A DNA stretch of 43,148 nt, from positions 1 to 43,148 of the forward strand of contig VCMS01000386.1 in NCBI GenBank assembly GCA_022539475.1, written 5' to 3'. Numbering within the stretch: position 1 is the stretch's first letter; every line of letters starts with the position of its first letter. The notes beneath the pieces are model-generated. The model ran no database searches and had not been told where the DNA came from. It saw only the letters and a list, made by a program, of their open reading frames with translations. The DNA comes from Gracilaria domingensis (lineage: Eukaryota > Rhodophyta > Florideophyceae > Gracilariales > Gracilariaceae). Below, one piece after another: positions 29,923-40,423 of the stretch. The position numbers were made by a program, and so were the translations under genes.

Positions 29923-31146
29923 ATGCCTCCAAACTTAACCTTTCTTCTTATCGTCCTGTCTTTGTATGTTTCGACCTCTGCTACGCGTATCATAACAAAG
30001 ACTGTCCATGTGCCACATCAGCCGTTCGACTTGAATGACAACAGCACCCGCAACGCAACAGTGCCATTCACGCTCTATGCACGCCCACCAGTTCGCAGCA
30101 GGCCCCTTATTATCATTCTCCCTGGCAAACTCATTCTCGCCTCCGACTATGAACTTCTGTCATCCGCGCTTGCTTATCGAAATTTCATCGTGGCTATTCC
30201 TCAGTACGACCAACGCCCACCACCAGCAACTCTCACACGTCCGGAGATACTGGCTCACCTGAACTTTACCTCCACCTTAGAACCGAAGTGTCCCCCAAAT
30301 GGGCAATTTCCATCTGCTGCTCTCATTTCAAGGTAAGCTGCCTGTTGCTTCATGTTTTGTATGCTCAGACAAACTAACAATGTTCCTCTTCGATACCCAT
30401 GAGCCAGCTTCCTCAATTATGTGTCACAACGTTCACATTCGCACTGGTTGCTCCGCAAAATCCTTGTGGACCGCACCGTTATATTCGGTCATAGTACCGG
30501 CGGAAGTGCTGCCTTTTTCTTTGTGTCAGGACAATGTGCGACCTTCAATCCGCTTGATTTCTCTCCTTTTAGTTTCCTCTGCGAACAAGTTGCACCTCTG
30601 CCAACCCCGGCATGCATCGTCGGTTTAGCATTATATGAAGGATTGTACATGACAACCGAAGTAGAATTACAAAGCAAACGATTTTCGCGAGGCCCAAATC
30701 GTCACAATGATAATGAAGTCGCTTCACTCTTCATACTAACCAATTCACTTGATTCTTTCCTATTAATCAACAGGCCTATCTTCGCGCCGTTCAAATTCCC
30801 GATTCCGTCCGAATTGTTTATCTCGGTTTTGGATTCTCAATTTGATGTTACTAACACCAAAGACATTCTGGAATCAAAAGGTAACTTGGTCGAAGCTCTC
30901 ATTTCAGAAGCCAACCACCATGGACCAAACGATTTCACAAACGCAACCATGATACCTCGCTGCGCTCTTCCTCGACCACCGGAAGCCATGTTCCGTACAG
31001 ATTTTCGCACTCAGCGCACGGTCATATCAACTATCGCGACGATCATTTGTCGTAGCTACCTCGTCTTTTTCAAGGGGCAAGACGAAGCCATACTGTCAAA
31101 CATGCCTGGGGCTTATCCCCGCGTCGAGACGTTGACTATTACCTAA
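29923..31146 (+). CDS. chlorophyllase-like alpha/beta hydrolase, secreted or organellar, one intron
   Basis: Joined exons 29923-30332 and 30408-31146 give 382 residues in one frame. The N-terminus is a signal-like hydrophobic segment (MPPNLTFLLIVLSLYVSTSA). PLIIILPGKLILASDYELLS and RNFIVAIPQYDQ match the strand-helix-strand start of chlorophyllase/PAF-acetylhydrolase-type folds. VIFGHSTGGSAAFFF is the nucleophile elbow with Ser166. SVLDSQFDV and EANHHGPNDF are candidates for the acid and His. Chlorophyllases cleave phytol from chlorophyll, but other esters are possible, so I only claim the fold. The gene appears intact. Neighbour 28413-29696 is divergently oriented with about 226 bp between start codons, a possible shared promoter. 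Confidence 0.75.
30333..30407 (+). other. 75-bp spliceosomal intron in the hydrolase gene
   Basis: Donor AAG/GTAAGC, branch-like AACTAAC (about 30371-30377) and acceptor CCAG. Removal restores the frame from ALIS to SFLNYV and leads into the GHSTGG motif. Confidence 0.85.
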
Positions 31147-34100
31147 CGATGACAACTCCATAGGCTACGCTTCTCGGACCACTGTACCACATGACCGCCG
31201 TCGTCTTCACCAAAGACTGAATCTTCTCAAAGTTTGCTGTTTGAGCTACTTGCATATTGTGTCACCGAATCGCAATCGTGAGTCTGCTGCCGATTTACAT
31301 CTACAGCTCAGATGGTAACTGTCGCCACATTCGGTGAAAATGTTTTCTCAAAAGTAGTTCAACGGAGCTTTTTGCGTGTCTATCTTCTGAAAGTTGAGAA
31401 TTGAAAGCACGTAGCATGTAATGCAAAGCTTTCGAAGCAAGAAAATTCGTAGGCAGATGCCGAAGGTAGTAGCGGAATTCATTCTTATTAGCATCATTTC
31501 AAGAAGCTGAGAAAGTTAAGTCACACAAGAAGAAAAGTTACAAAATGTTTCTGGCCTTCCTAAAGATAGAAAAGTTTCCAATATTGCTTGTCATAAATAG
31601 ATAATTCTTCTTTAGCTTCGAAATAGGGAACGCAATAACAATGTAGACAAAGAAGGAGAAAGGAAAGATAAGAGGGGCAACTCACAAGAGTTTCCGTGAC
31701 TCGTACGAAGTTCATGCTCGCTGTTTATAAATCAATCCTGTATCGAGTTCAGGTCAACTGAAAACAAAGTGACATGTTTAAGACTGAAACTTTGAAAGCA
31801 ATAAGTTTTTTTGGACAGCTCAGGTAATAAATAATGCGATCTTTGTCGATCGAGAATCCTCGTTGAATGAATGCCTTGCAAGCTGGAAGTACGATGGCTG
31901 AGAGCAGGTAGGAAAACACCAAATCTATGTTGCGGAGCAAAATTAAATTGTCCGGGTAAGCCTTCGTGAACACCCTACAAAAGAAGTGAAATGATGGTTG
32001 CAATGCGCTAACTTAGCAACGAAGTTTGTCAAAAAGATAAGTTCCACCTTAAAGCTCATGGGCGATCTCACAATTGGCGTTCGAGAAGATACTGAATGCT
32101 GTCTGGTCAGCCGGTCTATAGCCTGAGGAGCGTCATCGATATGGCCTTTTCTATTAAATTTGTGATCCAAGTAAACTCACAAGCTTTGAAATTCAAGACA
32201 TTAGGCCTCGTAAGGCTCTTACCTCTCACAGTACCAACCCCAGCAATAGAGAAGTGACCGGCCATTCAAGGATTTCTGCAGGTAGAGAAATAACCACCTA
32301 ACCCCAGAAGAACACTTAATCACTGCTCTTCTCCTCTCCAGTTCATCATGAATGTAGAAGCACGTTGTTCTTTGAACGTATTGTTCTGTGTTTTGAGAGC
32401 CAAAATTAACATGACACCCAGGTTTCTTTCTGTTGGGTAACGACCCTCGGTTTGCAAGATAAGGTTTCACCAAACTTGACGGAACAGAAAGACCATAACA
32501 TCTTCAGTGCGCATTTCCAAACTTCTTCATAGTTTCAACATATTGAAGGCTTTTAATGGCCACGCTCAGAGACATAGCATTGGGTCTTTACCCTGAAAGG
32601 AATTATTCAACAGTATAAATATCGGCTAATTCTGTGAAGAGAATTGTGGATCATGTATTACAGTAGGAAATTAGCTATTACGATGAAACAAACTCCCAGC
32701 CCAAAGAGGAAGACATGGAAATGTTTGAGGCAATTATGTTTAATAATGATGAGCAAAAGAATACTTTGTGTAGTGAATTAAGATTATTTGATTATGTGCA
32801 ATATTTCGATAGGTGTTTTGAGTCTGAGATTCATATCAAGTTTAAAGTCTTAAGTGGTCAATGTGTGATACACAATCTTTTTCCTTCTTCCTTTGTATGG
32901 AATTTTACCCCTTATTACGAAGTTGTGGGAGCGTACACCATCTATAGGTAACTCTCTCTTCCTAGAAAAGGCCAAAAAGTTTTACGGCCATTGCTTGATT
33001 ACATCGATAATTGTTTTGTCAGAAAATTGAAAATATTCAGAACGGATTTTAAATATCTAAAAGCAGAAAACAACTTCGCTACGAAAAATATCTACAACTT
33101 TTCTTTAACACTTTGAGCTTCTTGATAAGAAATAATACATTACGTCGCAAAACATAATTTGAAGAAGATAAAAGCTTTTGTTCTGTTACTATATCAGCAT
33201 GTCATTCAATTCGCTTTTCAGATGACTTTGCTGCGGTTAAAACTAATACATGTGATAAAATGTTTCAACGTCTTCTTGCAATTGGGACTTGCACTTCAAC
33301 AAAAACTTTGTAAGCTATTCTGAACAACAAAGACAACATATAAGATGCTTAAAAATAATATGGCTTTAGTATGCTTTCAATATCTTATTCTTCACTTTTT
33401 TCTTTCCAATCTCTAAAATTCATTTTAAACACCAACATAGAACGAAATACGCAGGTTGTGGAGTTTTTGTTGTCGAAGGCTGGTCTTTAGCCTTTCAGCT
33501 TTTTGTTTCCCAGTTCGTTACTTCTCTATTGCTTTTCATGAAATTTGTCCTTGCATTTTTGCGAAAATGTTACGCAACAAGATCAGGCAACATACTTGCT
33601 CTAATATTAAACAACGATCCAAACTTATTGCAGCTAGAAACCCTACGTTGAACCCTATAGCAACCGATACTGTCTTCATCTGACGCTAACTCTCCTACTT
33701 GTCTTGTTCTCCACGTCCTGTACAGCTTAATGGAGTTATGGCAGGGGTATATTGGGGACTACTTGTAGTCAGCGGTTTAAAGGAATAAGGTCAGACAAAT
33801 TTGGCCGTAGTCGACCCTGTAGTATTCAGCAGTGGTCAAAGAGAAAGATATAACCAAATGAGAAGATGCAATGTACTAGAAGATAGCTCTGGCTTCCTAC
33901 CATTGTGCAACTACAATAATGAAAGATCCAAGTTATTATTGATATAAGTAGAATTTGAGCAAGTGACACAAAGCATTTTGTCATAGATAGCATCCTTCAC
34001 GGAAGTGTTTACGTTTTTTTCCCTATGTAGTAGGCTCATTGATGAAAGTTATCGCTGTAAAGGCGATGCATATGGTATATTAGAAATTGAAAAAGCGTAT

Positions 34101-34877
34101 ACATTTACTGCATATAGTAATATGTTAAAAGTTTTTATTTCATATTGCTATATGGTTTGTATTATGTGTCTGGTTCCACTTCAAAACTCTCTGCTGCAAA
34201 TACGGGGAACTGAAGAAACACCCCAAATACTGCGTTTGGTCCTCTGTGGGCCATAAAATGAATCTTCTTTACCATGCTGAACAGATCTAAACAAACTTTA
34301 CATGACATAAATTGCGTAAGTAGTTCCGAAGATATGTCCAGAGCATTTTAAACACTATCGGCCCAGTTTAATCCACGAAAGAAGTACAAAGCTCGCAACT
34401 TTGCATCATGCAGATAATAACGATCCAATATGTTCTTTGTTAGATAGCTCTCTCTATTCCCTTCCTGAGGTGATGCTACCTTTCAAAGCTTTTTATGCTT
34501 CGACTTAAACGTTCCAATGTCGTTCTCCGATGACCTTAATACAATTTTTTCGACTAAAACACCTCTCTTTAAAACCTTCATACTCAAGCTCTCTGAACAA
34601 TTTGAAACCTCTCTTAACGACACAAATTCGCGTTATGCTCCAGATATTTGGAAGATATGATACCTTGTAATGATGAATGAACTTCGAACAGAAAAAAACT
34701 CAGTTAAAAACCTCTTCCAGTCGGTTCATCTACTTCTATCACCGCAAAGGACTCCTTGCATGTTCAAACTGTGCTCAATTACTTTCATCATCTCCAATGG
34801 TTGTATTACATTTTGTTGCTCTAGCTTTCTCTTGACCAGCCGAAATGACCCATCACAAACATTCTTTGTGTGTTCTG
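31147..34877. other. AT-rich region, one possible minus-strand multi-exon gene, otherwise empty
   Basis: The best segment is a minus exon starting after TTTTGTAG at 31974, encoding VFTKAYPDNLILLRNIDLVF then YLLSAIVLPACKAF (a membrane-like segment). Upstream segments with HIDDAPQAIDRLTRQHS (about 32145-32095) and further frames to 32473 might be earlier exons of one gene, but I could not build a continuous model. A 79-codon plus frame (32715-32951) is not recognised. From 33 to 34.8 kb I see nothing convincing. Confidence 0.3.
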
Positions 34878-36711
34878 TGTAGAGCAAAAGAATGCAACAG
34901 GTACAATGGGTACAAATTCACCCGAATGCCAAGTACCGCTCCCTTTACGAGATAGACTCAGCAATAGAGCCCTCTGTCTGTGCTCGAGTCGAGAGACAAG
35001 CCGGTTGTATGACCGGAGACGGTGACGGGCTATACCTACAAAGACGAGATACAAAGAACAGTGTAGAGCCAAAGATAAAGGTGGAAGTGGAACAAGAAAT
35101 AAAAAGGAAAAGGGAAACCGTATCAACGATGAAAGCTCACAGTGAGACCCACCGGAGCGGAGCCACGGACAGTACCAACCGGCGGAGACAGGTCTGAGGG
35201 CGCAGCGACGCAAAGGCAAGTGGTCGAAATAAACCCTATACAGGGGCGGAAGCGGTACCTAAACCAGGTGAACAGCAAGAAACAACGACGCACACAGAAT
35301 AATAAAGACGCACAAAAAGAGACCGACGCAACGGTAAGTATATCAACAGACTCCAGAAATGGCAAGACGAATGCTTCCTAAATGACCCTGAGGGTAGTAG
35401 TGCTAAGACCAACCGTGGTTACCCTCCTATAGGAGTAGTGAAGCTACGTAAGTAGCGTGTTACTTGAACCCAATCCTGAACAGGATACGACACGATTGTC
35501 GACTCAGCTGTCTATTTACTTAGACGCTCAAGGTTGAGATCACCCGAGCATATATACTACACTACAGTACTACTGTGCACACCTCGATGAGGGTTCTACA
35601 CGTGGACGACCCACTGTCAGGGGGGCCGAGGCCTCCCAACGGGCGTGGCACAAAATATCTAACTGCCAAATCCACCACGTGGACTACTACTACAATTGTC
35701 AAAATAACCTCCTATGCAGGATGCACCTACAAGGGGTTGTGGGGCAAACTCGGAAGAGTGAAACCCACCAGCCTGTCCGAAGGTCCGCTCTCGTGAGAGA
35801 GGGCAGACCAGTGACAGAGCCCTCTGTACCACCGTAACTCGGTTGTAAGGCCGAAGTGGCAACTGGCTATACCTACAGAGGTGATAGGCCACGTGGTGAG
35901 GAAACGATGAGAAACTTCTGAGATGGGGTGGTATCGGCAACGATGAAACACGACCAACGACAGGTGTAGTCCCGAGAGGGAAAGCAACAGAAAACAACAA
36001 CTAAACAACACCCACACGCGACGGGTAGGGCCTCCTCGGCACTGTGCCCGGAGCGGGGCGAGATCCTCCAACGGTAATGCACGGGTTTCCGTAAACACGG
36101 CAAAACTCTATACAGAGTCGGATCACTTCGTAATCTAGTCCTATACCTCCTCGGTACGACCCTCAGGTCCCGACATCAACGACAGATGTTCCTTAAAGGT
36201 ACCGAGAGGGTAGGACCACCGTAACCAGACGTGGCTATACTCGCGAGAGTGATAACCCACGTAGGCGGCTGGCGCCAGAGCCTCACTCGTGTAGAGTCCA
36301 CTCAGGAGAGCGCTACTCGACAAAGAGTTCACTTAGAAGTGCTCGGGTTGACTTTACAAAGGTGCTCGCGACGACGAGGTCGAGCTCACCTAAGTAGGTC
36401 TAAACTAACTATGTACACGTGGTGCACACCCGCGGGGGTCCGTACACGTGGCTAGCCCAGTGTCAGGCACCTCAGGTGCACTACCTATTGTCCCGTAATA
36501 TGCACACACACGGTGGTGTAGTACACGCGTCCACCTAGCGGTATTGGCCAGCAATGGCAACCCTGATTACAGGTAACTGTGGGAAAGCCATTCCAAAAGT
36601 AACCGCCAAAATTGGGTCCAACTCATAACTCTTCGAGTGCATCCTCGTATCACTCCCCTGAGTATATGAGACGCATCATCCTGATAACCACGCAAAATGC
36701 GTTGCTCTACA
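34878..36711 (-). repeat. 3' LTR of element B (1834 bp)
   Basis: The plus strand starts TGTAGAGCAA and ends TTGCTCTACA, perfect 10-bp inverted ends. The left boundary coincides with the change from AT-rich host DNA to GC-rich sequence, and the right boundary abuts a polypurine tract. The bases before it are TTCTG (expected target duplication; the other end is off-window). Inside are diverged repeats: AGAGCCCTCTGT near 34978 and 35818, and blocks with ACCACCGTAAC...GGCTATAC near 35829 and 36216. Read on the plus strand, the LTR leads directly into the ORF at 36791. Confidence 0.8.
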
Positions 36712-36726
36712 TCTCCCCCTCCTTAG
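36712..36726 (-). other. 3' polypurine tract of element B
   Basis: The minus strand reads CTAAGGAGGGGGAGA and ends exactly at the LTR boundary, the classical position for plus-strand priming. It fixes the element orientation as minus. It differs at one base from the tract at 40281-40295. Confidence 0.8.
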
Positions 36727-36790
36727 AGCCGAGAACGACTTCGAGGCTGAAGTTTTGTGCGAAACGCAAGTACGTAAATACGTCACAATC

Positions 36791-38644
36791 ATGAGCGGTA
36801 CCAACTCCTCGGTTTCTATACCTCGCAAGCGCGATACACACTCAAGCGAACAGAGTATTCAAGTATCCGAACTCGATCACAGTACATCATCTGTCATTCC
36901 GATGAACCCGAATCAGTTTCCTCATCACCCGACGGGTCAGGCGAGCGCGTCGAACTACCCTCAGCCGGGTTCTGCGACGGCTCCACTGCCTCAGTCTCAA
37001 CCGATGGTCCCGGTGAACGTTCCGTTATGGAATTCAGCGCAAGCGATGCCGCTGATGGCGAACCAAGCTGGTTGGATATCGAAGGAATCTCTCGCAGTAC
37101 GCGATCCACTCCGTGATGGGTTTGCGTTCAGCCGTGCACCGTGGTTTCATCCGGTAGCTGTTAACGATGACACTCTCCTGGAGTCGTATGCCGAAAACGG
37201 CTTCCTACCGGGCGGTCTGCCGTTAGCGGTAGTGCAATCCCCAGAATGGAAAGTTCGTATAGCGATCGACCCGATGCTCCTCCGGTACGATACCCGCGAG
37301 GGTGAGAATCTGAACACCGCGCGCGCGGAACACGCGAAGTTGGCGTACAAGAGACTCAGTCGAGTGCACCTCGAGCACCTGGTTCCACCGTCATATGGGT
37401 TCGATACTCCGTTCTACCGTACTTTCGGTGAAGTCCGATATGGAGACAACTTGGCGACGTTCGACCATGCGCGGTACGCTGGCGATGGCCCGACCACATC
37501 GAGGTTGATGTTGTGCTGGAATCGGCCCATACTCCGAGCGGAGTTCCGTTATCTTCGCAAGAACGCTTCCCAGGGTGGGTTCGTCAACCGCATTCGGTTT
37601 GAGCGGAAAGCTCGTTCCCGTCATGGGTATCTGATTCCGTACCCGAATATCGAGACCGAGAGGTACAGACCGCAGGCCTTTGTTGGACGGTTCCCTCCTC
37701 TACCAGAATGGTGGCGTGATGTGGAGGTACCCAAAGGGTGTTTTGCAGAACTGCCTCCGTGCTTGAGTTACATCGGCTCCCGATTGATCAGCGATCCGCG
37801 TTCAGGATGGTGGGGTCTGGTAGCCGGCGAGTGGGCGGCACGCGTAGCAGCGTTTCTCCTCTGGGAGGCTTACGACAACTACCGTGTTTGGTATATTCCG
37901 CCGATGCTTCGCAACATTATCCGCTCGCTGGATTTGCACACTCCCTTGGGGTCCGAAGAGAACGTGGATGAGATCCATTACATCTTGGATGTTATCGATG
38001 GAGTCGATTGGGAAACGGTGCCCCGTTCGCAGCGTGGGAAAGGTCCTCGTCGTCACTACGACCGCTCACCCGGTAGGAGACATCCCACCGCAGGAGATTT
38101 CGTGTATTACGACCCATGGGAGGGTACGATGACGACTAGCGCATATGCCGAGTGGGCAGCGAACCAGCCACGGTCGATTCCAGACAGTCACCCCGTTGGG
38201 TTCATGTTCAGTGACAACTGGGTCGCCCCAGTAGATCTGGATGATCCGAACATGGATACCCGTGGAGAGGCGGCGGGAGCACTCGTCGAGATGGACCAGG
38301 AGTTGGTGAACGACCTACCGGCGGCGAATCAGGTGTTGCACGCCAGCGGCGGGGTACCCCAGGCTCCTGTGGGTTGGAATGTTCCGACTCAAGCGAGTGT
38401 TCCGGTGGTGGGTCCGGCCCCTGTAGCGGCTACCGTTCCTTCGGTCCTTCCGGCCCCGACAGCTCCGGTCGCTCCGGGAGATTCTCCGGCGAACATCGCG
38501 ATGTTGCGCGCCAGTCTCCAGAACGCTGGAATTATCGTGCCCGATCATCTCACCACTATGGCAGGGATACTGGCTTACGCCGTTCCGCACCCTTCGCAGG
38601 GTCTCTCCGGTAGCGGCGGTGCCGGTCCCTCATCGGGGGTGTAA
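36791..38644 (+). CDS. intact opposite-strand ORF of element B (617 aa), unknown family
   Basis: From ATG 36791 (MSGTNSSVSIPRKRD), only 80 bases from the LTR edge, to TAA at 38644. The N-terminus is Ser/Pro/Gln-rich. The centre is a folded-looking domain rich in Trp/Tyr/Arg (APWFHPVAVNDD, NTARAEHAKLAYKRLSRVHL, PPLPEWWRDVEVP, WWGLVAGEWAARVAAFLLWE). A loop follows with DEIHYILDVIDGVDW. The last 130 residues are Pro/Ala/Val-rich, ending in GGAGPSSGV. There is no zinc knuckle, protease or gag core, and I recognise no family. It is transcribed toward pol and most simply driven by antisense transcription from the 3' LTR. It is uninterrupted while pol of the same element has many lesions. Capsid-like, DNA-binding or silencing-related roles are all guesses. 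Confidence 0.75.
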   Translation: MSGTNSSVSIPRKRDTHSSEQSIQVSELDHSTSSVIPMNPNQFPHHPTGQASASNYPQPGSATAPLPQSQPMVPVNVPLWNSAQAMPLMANQAGWISKESLAVRDPLRDGFAFSRAPWFHPVAVNDDTLLESYAENGFLPGGLPLAVVQSPEWKVRIAIDPMLLRYDTREGENLNTARAEHAKLAYKRLSRVHLEHLVPPSYGFDTPFYRTFGEVRYGDNLATFDHARYAGDGPTTSRLMLCWNRPILRAEFRYLRKNASQGGFVNRIRFERKARSRHGYLIPYPNIETERYRPQAFVGRFPPLPEWWRDVEVPKGCFAELPPCLSYIGSRLISDPRSGWWGLVAGEWAARVAAFLLWEAYDNYRVWYIPPMLRNIIRSLDLHTPLGSEENVDEIHYILDVIDGVDWETVPRSQRGKGPRRHYDRSPGRRHPTAGDFVYYDPWEGTMTTSAYAEWAANQPRSIPDSHPVGFMFSDNWVAPVDLDDPNMDTRGEAAGALVEMDQELVNDLPAANQVLHASGGVPQAPVGWNVPTQASVPVVGPAPVAATVPSVLPAPTAPVAPGDSPANIAMLRASLQNAGIIVPDHLTTMAGILAYAVPHPSQGLSGSGGAGPSSGV

Positions 38645-39013
38645 GATGACCAGCAGGGCTGGAGGACTTGGTCCTTAGTATAAGATAGAAACAGTAAAAC
38701 CATCTAGTGGTAACTTTCCCTTCACCCTTTTGCCTGTTCTCCACAAACTTGATCGATCTTCGATTACTTCTTCACTCACACTGTGTTCAAGTGTACTTCA
38801 CTTCTTTGGTGCTTCTTCTACTCTAACCGTTTTAAATCGGTACAACCGGCATTTCGGTATGCTCTTCTTTCTTTCTTCTCACTTCCTCTAGTTAAGTCTT
38901 CACCGCTTCATTGGTCTTCTTCCTTCATTCATCCCCACACAGGAGGGGTCAACTCTCCATTCTGAGTCTTCCGCATCGCGGTATATTTGAAAGCTCCTCA
39001 CCGGGAACGGTTC
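38645..39013. other. convergent spacer between the opposite-strand ORF and chromodomain
   Basis: No gene. Pyrimidine-rich on the plus strand, and no AATAAA seen after the ORF stop. The transcripts from both sides would meet here. Confidence 0.4.
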
Positions 39014-39367
39014 TTATCCCACCTGGGCTTGGTCCAGGTTCGACGGCAAGGCTGACCGAGTGCGACGGTGGTATGAAACGATCTTCGACCTCGGTAGGTG
39101 CTCGACCGGCTCCATGGTGTCCTCCTCGGCGGAGTAGCCATACCATCGCACTTGGTACAGTACCGTCCCATCGGGGTCTACAACATGACGTACGATACGT
39201 TCGATCACGTATTCCTGCGGATACACCTCGGTGTTTGACTGCTCTCCTTCACCCATTGTGGTTTCGTACCTTCGAGGGTGGCGAGGTGGTGGCCGGCTAA
39301 CCTCTAGAGGGGTTCCTCTTGGACTTAACCAGTCACGACTCACTAGGAGTTCCTCGCTGCGCGACAA
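39014..39367 (-). pseudogene. chromodomain of element B pol
   Basis: EYVIERIVRHVVDPDGTV, then LYQVRWYGYSAEEDTMEPVE and HLPRSKIVSYHRR, form a complete chromodomain (aromatic residues of the cage in place, W-Y-G-Y core). It corresponds to the element A domain but differs at most positions. It lies about 1 kb from the end of integrase because of a long Pro-rich linker and frame breaks. Confidence 0.8.
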
Positions 39368-40423
39368 CTACAACTTACGCCAGGAGCGTCCAATCTTCAA
39401 CCTGAAAGGTTCTTCTTGAAGTACTCTTCTTCTTGAGTCTGACGAGCTTCGGCTCGTTTTGGTTGAGCTTCCAACCGTCCAACGGTAGCTTCGGGATTCT
39501 GAGCTCCCTCTTGCTATCTAGAAGGATCTTCCGTGCGACGGAGAACGGGCAGGGTCTCGCTCGTGCGCCATGGAGGCGGATTGACCAATCACGGTGCATA
39601 TCGCGGCCTTCTGGTTGGCCAGGCGGTGGCACGTGTGAGCCACGAGTTACCTAACAGGTGTCCGTTCGCCTACGGTTGGCGACCGTACATCGTGCACAGT
39701 GCACGTGTGGTACTCGCGCACGCGACTTACTGTCAGCAGTTCCCCGCGTCGGCGGTGCTTTCCATACGTCACCACGTCGCACAACGTGTTACTCTCCACT
39801 TGGGTGTGTCATGAGTCCTCTGCCACGCGGCGTGGGTGCACCATCGACGGTTTCCAAACTCGTACTTCGTACTTCACCTTTCCAAGGTTGTTTTCCCAAA
39901 TAATACGCGGGTAAGTACGACTTCTCGTTTCCTCATACCACGGCGTGGTTAACACCGGTCGGTATTATTGAGCTGATCTACCGCTTGCGGCTCTGCGTTC
40001 TCCGGGAAGCCCGGGTCTACAGATACTGTCTTCTCCGCTCTGCGGGTGGTGACCTCACTCAGTTGTGGTGTTCCCGACGGGGTTACGTTATCCACAGCGG
40101 TGTGTACCCCTGGGTGGGTCGTGTCGTTTCCAGCGCATTGCTCAACGAACTCGACGGAGTATCACACGAGGTACAGCGCCTCGGGCACCACAACGCTATC
40201 GGTAGAGACCGCGAGATTGGTGGCGGTACCTTGCGACACAGTGTGACCGTGCGACGCCGGTGTAACGGGTTCCGTACTTTCCTCCCCCTCCTTAGGCGGT
40301 GGCACGGGAGCCACGACGTCCGGTGGGGGGTCAACTCTAGTTGAGTTTTCCTCTTCGTCTCCCGCAATGGGTTGTGCTACCCGCGTGGGTGATTCTGACT
40401 TCGGTAGATCCGATAAGCCGCGA
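39368..40423 (-). pseudogene. linker between integrase and chromodomain of element B
   Basis: A low-complexity Pro/Ser/Thr/Val frame is readable on the minus strand around 40300-40165 (PPPKEGEESTEPVTPASHG) and stops; other frames carry on. It contains the second polypurine tract. No domain is seen. Confidence 0.4.
40281..40295 (-). other. internal polypurine tract of element B
   Basis: The minus strand reads CTAAGGAGGGGGAGG, 14 of 15 bases identical to the 3' tract at 36712-36726, and encodes part of PPPKEGEE in the linker. It lies 3.6 kb upstream of the 3' tract. Confidence 0.5.

Noticed and set aside
34878..38644. Reading 36791-38644 as the gag of a plus-strand element with 34878-36711 as its 5' LTR
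   Set aside because: No TGG primer-binding site follows the LTR at 36712. A minus-strand polypurine tract abuts it instead, and the product has no gag core or zinc knuckle.
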